Below are positions 60,454-64,000 of a stretch of DNA of 64,000 bases, piece by piece (position 1 is the stretch's first letter; every line of letters starts with the position of its first letter). The DNA lies in the NCBI GenBank assembly GCA_904501755.1, contig CAJGBV010000009.1, positions 6,807 through 70,806 of the forward strand. The letters are read 5' to 3'. Under the pieces are notes generated by a model that saw only the letters and a program-made list of their open reading frames with translations, was not told the origin of the DNA and searched no databases. The stretch is from Clostridiaceae bacterium (GTDB lineage: Bacteria > Bacillota > Clostridia > Oscillospirales > Acutalibacteraceae). The position numbers and the translations under genes were made by a program.

Positions 60454-60685
60454 ACTTGCATTCCGTCGTGTTTTATTTCATAATTATCCTTTAAAATCAA
60501 ATCTTCAATAAATACAAACTCATAGCCTTGTTCTTTCAGAGTTTTAAGTATATTTGGCAGTGCGGCAGGCGTGTGGTCGGCATCGTTATGGAAAAGCACG
60601 ATACTGCCGTTTTTAACCTTGCTTGTAACCCTGTTGCAAATACTTTCAGGTGTGGCACTGTCTTTCCAGTCAAGAGAGTCAACAT
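60438..60685 (-). pseudogene. Remnant of a PdaB-like polysaccharide deacetylase (C-terminal ~80 codons)
   Basis: The minus strand from VDSLDWKD to the stop matches the C-terminus of the complete deacetylase at 62945-63718, including LFHNDADHTP and the 20-residue stretch around EQGYEFVFIEDLIL, at most positions. Similarity stops at about 60685, where AT-rich DNA of the XRE/CFI island begins. No start codon or catalytic D-x-x-W or H-x-x-x-H motif remains. The terminator and heptamer repeat behind it are also shared with the complete copy, so a whole 3' segment was duplicated or a paralogue was truncated by the insertion. Confidence 0.85.
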
Positions 60686-60705
60686 ACGAAACAAAAGTAA
60701 TAAGT

Positions 60706-60963
60706 TTAATCAAAATCCATTTCTTCAAAGTTCAATAAATCGTTTGGTGTTACTGATAAGCATTTACAGATACATGCTAATTCGTAATCGGTAACCTGAC
60801 GGTTATTCTTTTCGATTTTGCTAATCATTTGTTGATCAATATTAACATTCATAGTTTGTAATTTAGCTGCTAAATTGCTTTGAGATAACCCTTTCTCTTC
60901 TCTTAATGTTTTAAGATTTTCCGAAATAATGTTCTTGTTATTGTAATAATGGATTTTCTTCAT
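60706..60963 (-). CDS. XRE-family HTH regulator
   Basis: 85 residues. Single HTH_3 domain: NLKTLREEKGLSQSNLAAKL (about 16-35), then QMISKIEKNNRQVTDYELACIC and LSVTPNDLL, the standard XRE/Cro pattern. No second domain. The GAGGG site is 12 bases from the ATG, longer than usual. Divergent from the CFI-box genes, with two matching 15-base operator-like palindromes between them, so it probably represses that operon. Its 3' end abuts the deacetylase remnant. Confidence 0.88.
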   Translation of the reverse strand: MKKIHYYNNKNIISENLKTLREEKGLSQSNLAAKLQTMNVNIDQQMISKIEKNNRQVTDYELACICKCLSVTPNDLLNFEEMDFD

Positions 60964-60983
60964 AATATTATCATACCCTCAAT

Positions 60984-60998
60984 ACGTCATATTAACGT
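60984..60998. promoter_or_regulatory. XRE operator-like site 1
   Basis: ACGTCATATTAACGT; near-identical to site 2 (13 of 15) and ending 1 base before the -35 of the CFI-operon promoter. Confidence 0.6.
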
Positions 60999-60999
60999 A

Positions 61000-61028
61000 T
61001 TGACAATAACATAAATTTGTGATAACAT
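61000..61028 (+). promoter_or_regulatory. Promoter of the CFI-box operon
   Basis: Perfect TTGACA (61000-61005), 17-base spacer, TAACAT (61023-61028), bracketed exactly by the two operator-like palindromes. Confidence 0.7.
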
Positions 61029-61029
61029 T

Positions 61030-61044
61030 ACGTTACATTAACGT
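61030..61044. promoter_or_regulatory. XRE operator-like site 2
   Basis: ACGTTACATTAACGT, palindromic half sites ACGT/ACGT with outer TT/AA, over the start of transcription. Confidence 0.6.
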
Positions 61045-61071
61045 AAAGCAAAACGAAGTTTCGCATTTTTC

Positions 61072-61107
61072 GTGTGTGCAACTTCGGTTGCACACACTTT
61101 TTGTTTT
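61072..61107 (+). terminator. Leader terminator (attenuator-like) before the first CFI-box gene
   Basis: Perfect 11-base arms GTGTGTGCAAC / GTTGCACACAC closed by a TTCG tetraloop, then TTTTTTGTTTT (61098 on), between promoter and gene. CGAAGTT at 61054-61060 could pair with AACTTCG at 61080-61086 and compete with this hairpin. Confidence 0.75.
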
Positions 61108-61121
61108 AAGGGGGATGTATT

Positions 61122-61655
61122 TTGGATAAGGAAAGAAAAGAATTATGGTGTTTTGTTTTTGATTTAATAGAAAATAACACGGACAGTAATTTGTGCAACA
61201 GTGACTTCTATCAAGCAAAAACTAAAATTTTAAGTGATAAATACAAAGAGGTAGATTCACAAGAATATAAATCTTTGTGGAACGCTTTGAAAGTTGCGGA
61301 AATTAATACACATAACAGAGGATATGAGGGTATTGCCTATCATTTGAGGCGATTTGCCTTTCATTCTGACGAAGAAGGTTTTTTTGAGTTTGCATATTTA
61401 AAAGATAAATATGGTGGTTGCTACATTGCCACTGCAGTATATGGTTCATATAATGCACCAGAAGTTTTGGTTTTACGAAAATTTAGAGATACATATTTAG
61501 AAAAAAGAAAATGGGGACAAGATTTTGTTTCTTTTTATTATAAATACAGCCCCAAAATCGCAAAAAAATTAGAACAAAAAAGTTTGCTAAATAAAGCGGT
61601 TAAATTTTTGATTGACAAGATGTTATTATCATTTGTAGGTTTTAAATTAAAATAG
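61122..61655 (+). CDS. CFI-box C-terminal domain protein 1
   Basis: 177 residues. The N-terminal 95 are helical and unrecognised. The C-terminal part starts with GGCYIATAVYGSYNAPEV (about 101-118), then LRKFRDTYL and a YYKYSPKIAKKL helix, the pattern called CFI-box-CTERM (C-[FY]-IATA-x-YG), found in varied bacterial proteins with unknown role. The start is TTG at 61122, seven bases after AAGGGGG; the nearby ATG at 61115 is followed by a stop. AT-rich codon use (many TTA, AGA, AAA) unlike the purine operon. First gene of a three-gene unit. Confidence 0.75.
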   Translation: MDKERKELWCFVFDLIENNTDSNLCNSDFYQAKTKILSDKYKEVDSQEYKSLWNALKVAEINTHNRGYEGIAYHLRRFAFHSDEEGFFEFAYLKDKYGGCYIATAVYGSYNAPEVLVLRKFRDTYLEKRKWGQDFVSFYYKYSPKIAKKLEQKSLLNKAVKFLIDKMLLSFVGFKLK

Positions 61656-61671
61656 AAGAGGATGTAATATT

Positions 61672-62499
61672 ATGAGCGATTTTTGTGATTATAGCAAATT
61701 ATTGGATACTAATTATTCACAACAAATTTTTAGAGCTGCAGATAACTTTTTTTCGAAGCCAAATGTTGCAGAGGGTATACATACTTTTTGTGAAACAATG
61801 CCATCATTGGACGAAACATCATATGCATTAAAACTAACATTAAGAAACTTTGTTGGCAATTCGGATGTATCTATTCCAATTATATTTACGGATGATAGTG
61901 TTTTTTTCGAAGTAAATATGTTAATACAATTACGAGATAATTATGAAATTACAAAATTTAATGCAGAATTATTAGAAGAATTAAGTGCTAAATTATTAGA
62001 AAATAGAAGTGTTACAAATTTCAAAAAATGTTTTATAAAGCCAATATATACTTCTCCTATGCATGTTCAAATTTCTAGGAAATTTGAAAAAACCACTTCT
62101 TTTGAAGAAGATGTTGAGTTGTTATGTAATATGTGTATGGAAATGTTAGCCTTACCAATAAGTTTCTATAAGACTGTGGAAAAACGTATAAATCCCCAAG
62201 CGAACACATCCTCAAATACTTCTTCTGAAAGTGGTTGTTATATCGCAACTTGCGTTTATGGCTCCTATGACTGCCCGCAAGTTTGGACACTTCGTCGTTA
62301 TCGTGATAATACATTAGCAACGACTTGGTATGGAAAGGCATTCATTCGTACATATTATGCTATTAGTCCTACACTTGTAAAATGGTTTGGACATACAAAT
62401 TGGTTCAAAAAATTATGGGTTGGCACTCTCAATAAAATGGTAGAAAATCTTCAATCAAATGGTGTAGAAAGCACACCTTATGAAGATAAAAGATGGTAA
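61672..62499 (+). CDS. CFI-box C-terminal domain protein 2
   Basis: 275 residues. The first 175 residues are unrecognised and not like gene 1. A Ser/Asn linker (about 176-187) leads to GCYIATCVYGSYDCPQV (about 188-204), LRRYRDNTL and TYYAISPTLVKWFG, the same CFI-box domain. Two genes with different N-termini but one shared C-terminal domain suggests that the domain is a common handle (targeting, modification or assembly) on different functional heads. AGAGGATG site; 16 bases after gene 1. Confidence 0.75.
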   Translation: MSDFCDYSKLLDTNYSQQIFRAADNFFSKPNVAEGIHTFCETMPSLDETSYALKLTLRNFVGNSDVSIPIIFTDDSVFFEVNMLIQLRDNYEITKFNAELLEELSAKLLENRSVTNFKKCFIKPIYTSPMHVQISRKFEKTTSFEEDVELLCNMCMEMLALPISFYKTVEKRINPQANTSSNTSSESGCYIATCVYGSYDCPQVWTLRRYRDNTLATTWYGKAFIRTYYAISPTLVKWFGHTNWFKKLWVGTLNKMVENLQSNGVESTPYEDKRW

Positions 62500-62542
62500 T
62501 TGTTATATTACAAGATTGTCTATTTGAAAAGAGGCTTATAAA

Positions 62543-62773
62543 ATGTTTGAACATTTTTTATTAAAAACACCAGTATACATAACAGATGATTTTGGACCTG
62601 GTGGAGCATTTATAATTATCCTAATTGGAGTTGGTGTAATTTTTTTAGCAAAGCTTATGGCAAATAGTGAAAACTCTTTTATTAGTGCATTTGGAGAAGA
62701 AATGGTTTTCAAGTTAGGTGTTGGAGTGTCTTTAACGGGTGTGATTTCTTTTATAATTGCACTTCTTCAATAA
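62543..62773 (+). CDS. Small two-helix membrane protein in the CFI-box island
   Basis: 76 residues with two hydrophobic helices (about 22-38 and 55-74) and a short acidic loop between. No family recognised. AAAGAGG site 43 bases after CFI gene 2, same strand, so probably the third gene of that operon. It could be a membrane partner or effector; nothing in the sequence decides. Confidence 0.6.
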   Translation: MFEHFLLKTPVYITDDFGPGGAFIIILIGVGVIFLAKLMANSENSFISAFGEEMVFKLGVGVSLTGVISFIIALLQ

Positions 62774-62802
62774 CATACTAGTAAACATTAAAGGGCATCG
62801 AG

Positions 62803-62858
62803 CAAGACGGGGGACGGTTCCCTGTCTTGACTTAACGGACAGTCGAGGACGTCTGTCC
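62803..62858. repeat. REP-like double palindrome
   Basis: Two adjacent hairpins: CAAGAC/GTCTTG (62803-62808 / 62824-62829) with an inner GGGA/TCCC, and GGACAG/CTGTCC (62837-62842 / 62853-62858). GC-rich in an AT-rich surrounding and without a T-tract, like interspersed palindromic elements. Only one copy is in the window. Confidence 0.55.
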
Positions 62859-62934
62859 CTACCATGTAAAATTTAATATCCGTGCCGAAGGCACACCTTC
62901 TCTAATCCCCTTTCCCCCTTCCCTATTCCCTAAA

Positions 62935-62962
62935 AAAGACGGTGCTAATTAGCACCGTCTTT
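62935..62962 (-). terminator. Terminator of the PdaB-like gene, overlapping its stop codon
   Basis: AAAGACGGTGCT (62935-62946) pairs with AGCACCGTCTTT (62951-62962); leftward T-tract of six. The stop codon (62945-62947) lies in the hairpin. Confidence 0.8.
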
Positions 62963-63718
62963 AATTTTACACTGTGTTCCGTCGTGTTTGATTTCGTAAT
63001 TTTCCTTTAAAATTAAATCCTCTATAAACACAAATTCATATCCCTGTTCTTTTAAGGTTTTTAATATGTTACCTAAAGCTTCGGGGGTATGGTCGGCATC
63101 ATTATGGAATAAAACTATGCTTCCGTTCTTGACTTTACCCGTCACTTTTTGGTATATTGAATCGGGGCTGGCGTTGTCTTTCCAATCGAGAGAATCTACA
63201 TCCCACTGAATACAGTACATTCCCATACTTTCAACCGTTTCAACAACATGGTTATCGTAGTCACCATAAGGTACTCTGATAAGGGTAGGCTTTCTGCCTG
63301 TCACATTTTGAATTTTCGAATTACAGCTATCTATTTCATTTTTTATTTGGTCGCTTGACAGCTTAGACATATATGGATGTGTATTGGAATGATTTTCTAT
63401 TCTGTGTCCTGCATCACTAAGCTGTTTTACCGATTCGGGATATTTATCCACCCAGGCACCAACCACAAAAAATGTAGCAGGAACATTATACTGCGAAAGT
63501 ATATTAATAAGCGTTCCCGTATCATCATTACCCCAGGCGGCATCAAAGGAAATTGCTACCCTCTTTTCCTCACACTCTACGCAGTATATGGGAAGTCTTC
63601 TGTCCCCTTTTGCAAAGGTAGTAAAAGACCCTACAATACATACTGTAAGTGCCATAAAAAGTGCACAGGTAAGAACAATTTGTCTTTTAGTTATAACAAA
63701 GCATTTCAAAAAAACCAC
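62945..63718 (-). CDS. Polysaccharide deacetylase, PdaB-like (sporulation type)
   Basis: 257 residues. N-terminal membrane anchor/signal (about 12-33), then a NodB fold: motif 1 SFDAAWGNDDT (about 53-63), motif 2 HSNTHPYM (zinc His pair, about 109-113), motif 3 RVPYGDY (about 145) and LFHNDADHT near 200. The DAAWG form of motif 1 is typical of PdaB/YlxY proteins that act on cortex peptidoglycan in spore formers. Start uncertain: GTG at 63716-63718 lacks a ribosome site; the in-frame TTG at 63707-63709 follows CGGTGG. Both lie in a hairpin (63710-63761). The C-terminal 80 codons are duplicated at 60438. Confidence 0.9.
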   Translation of the reverse strand: MVFLKCFVITKRQIVLTCALFMALTVCIVGSFTTFAKGDRRLPIYCVECEEKRVAISFDAAWGNDDTGTLINILSQYNVPATFFVVGAWVDKYPESVKQLSDAGHRIENHSNTHPYMSKLSSDQIKNEIDSCNSKIQNVTGRKPTLIRVPYGDYDNHVVETVESMGMYCIQWDVDSLDWKDNASPDSIYQKVTGKVKNGSIVLFHNDADHTPEALGNILKTLKEQGYEFVFIEDLILKENYEIKHDGTQCKIKDGAN

Positions 63719-63761
63719 CGACTTTCATTACTATTAAAAAATATGAAAGTAAGTGGTTTTT
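63710..63761 (-). terminator. Hairpin over the start of the PdaB-like gene
   Basis: Arms at 63710-63718 / 63753-63761 and 63721-63728 / 63743-63750 with a 2x2 internal loop; leftward it ends GGTGGTTTTTTT, so it looks like a terminator whose 3' arm is also the ribosome site. Confidence 0.7.
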
Positions 63762-63766
63762 TATTC
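63738..63766 (-). promoter_or_regulatory. Sigma-E-like sporulation promoter inside the hairpin
   Basis: Minus strand GAATA (63762-63766), 16-base spacer, CATATTTT (63738-63745), resembling the sigma-E pattern ATA - CATANNNT. A start about 7 bases on would fall in the hairpin loop. Confidence 0.45.
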
Positions 63767-63860
63767 TGCAATATTTATTACTGTTTTTTCTTTTTTCCCT
63801 GCCATCCCCTTAAATTGTGCGGCACCGCCGATAATACGTATGAAGCCTTTTACAAAATAA

Positions 63861-63890
63861 AAAAGACAAGCTCTATTGAGCTTGTCTTTT
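63861..63890 (-). terminator. Terminator of the rRNA operon
   Basis: Perfect 13-base arms AAAAGACAAGCTC / GAGCTTGTCTTTT (63861-63873 / 63878-63890), followed leftward by T-rich DNA, directly after the 5S gene. Confidence 0.88.
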
Positions 63891-63892
63891 TG

Positions 63893-64000
<108 letters not shown>

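Noticed and set aside
60438..60728. 96-residue open frame containing the deacetylase C-terminus
   Set aside because: Its start lies in unrelated island DNA overlapping the XRE gene, without ribosome site, and no catalytic motifs remain; treated as a pseudogene fragment.
63765..63862. Open minus-strand frame of about 30 codons ending at the stop near 63771 between the 5S terminator and the PdaB-like gene
   Set aside because: No start codon with a ribosome site; it runs into the 5S terminator. Could be the tail of a lost gene, but too short to support.

Overview
The window looks like a chromosomal segment of an anaerobic, endospore-forming, low-GC member of the Clostridia (Oscillospiraceae/Ruminococcaceae-like; genus not determinable from what is here). 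Evidence: AT-rich intergenic DNA, strong A/G-rich Shine-Dalgarno sites, two sporulation-type genes (spoVAC and a PdaB-like deacetylase), a glycyl-radical-type enzyme, a PerR-type regulator with rubrerythrin, formate-tetrahydrofolate ligase, and a 5S rRNA gene running off the right edge. No transposase, integrase, tRNA or CRISPR array was seen.

Layout. 1-5.7 kb: the start of a glycyl-radical-type enzyme facing an AraC regulator, a TIM-barrel sugar isomerase, a YkvA-like protein lying between a 3' remnant of spoVAC and an intact spoVAC, then an SGNH esterase with galU. 5.7-11.4 kb: one leftward operon, xpt plus a BMP-family nucleoside-type ABC importer (purine uptake and salvage). 11.4-19.3 kb: a class B PBP with an FHA-SEDS fusion, then a phosphate block (Na/Pi cotransporter-PhoU, PhoR-like kinase, PhoP-like regulator) with two matching Pho-box repeats, and an acyl-ACP thioesterase. 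19.3-20.4 kb: perR-rubrerythrin with a palindromic Per box. 20.4-31.5 kb: a ZTP riboswitch in front of a purine operon, purE-purM-purN-(PurO-type IMP cyclohydrolase)-(AICAR transformylase)-purD-purL-fhs. 31.5-36.9 kb: a DUF6512-like membrane protein, a Gfo/Idh/MocA oxidoreductase, secD-secF and an aminotransferase. 36.9-51.3 kb: a surface-glycan locus with two giant modular secreted proteins, a GH16-like lipoprotein, two tandem AraC paralogues facing them, and a TIM-barrel glycosidase-like enzyme. 51.3-56.6 kb: an isolated three-gene operon encoding a Card1-like CARF nuclease, a ClpB/receiver-like/FtsH fusion protease and a RyR-domain protein. 56.6-60.3 kb: a lipoprotein, malic enzyme, an Ldh2-type malate/lactate dehydrogenase and a HAD phosphatase. 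60.4-64 kb: an AT-rich insert (XRE regulator, two CFI-box proteins, a small membrane protein) between a 3' remnant and a complete copy of a PdaB-like deacetylase, then the end of an rRNA operon.

How the parts work together. xpt and its transporter take up and salvage purines, while the ZTP-controlled operon makes them. That operon contains both enzymes that consume 10-formyl-THF and the ligase that makes it, so the riboswitch, which senses stalled formylation, controls its own relief. The Pho regulator appears to control both itself and the phosphate transporter.

The best candidate for an undescribed system is the 51.4-56.6 kb operon: a nucleotide-sensing nuclease next to a soluble two-ATPase M41 protease and a RyR protein, with no CRISPR machinery in view. 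Second is the XRE/CFI-box island with paired operators and a leader attenuator. A third theme is that the translation starts of both sporulation genes lie inside terminator-like hairpins, which should silence read-through mRNA.
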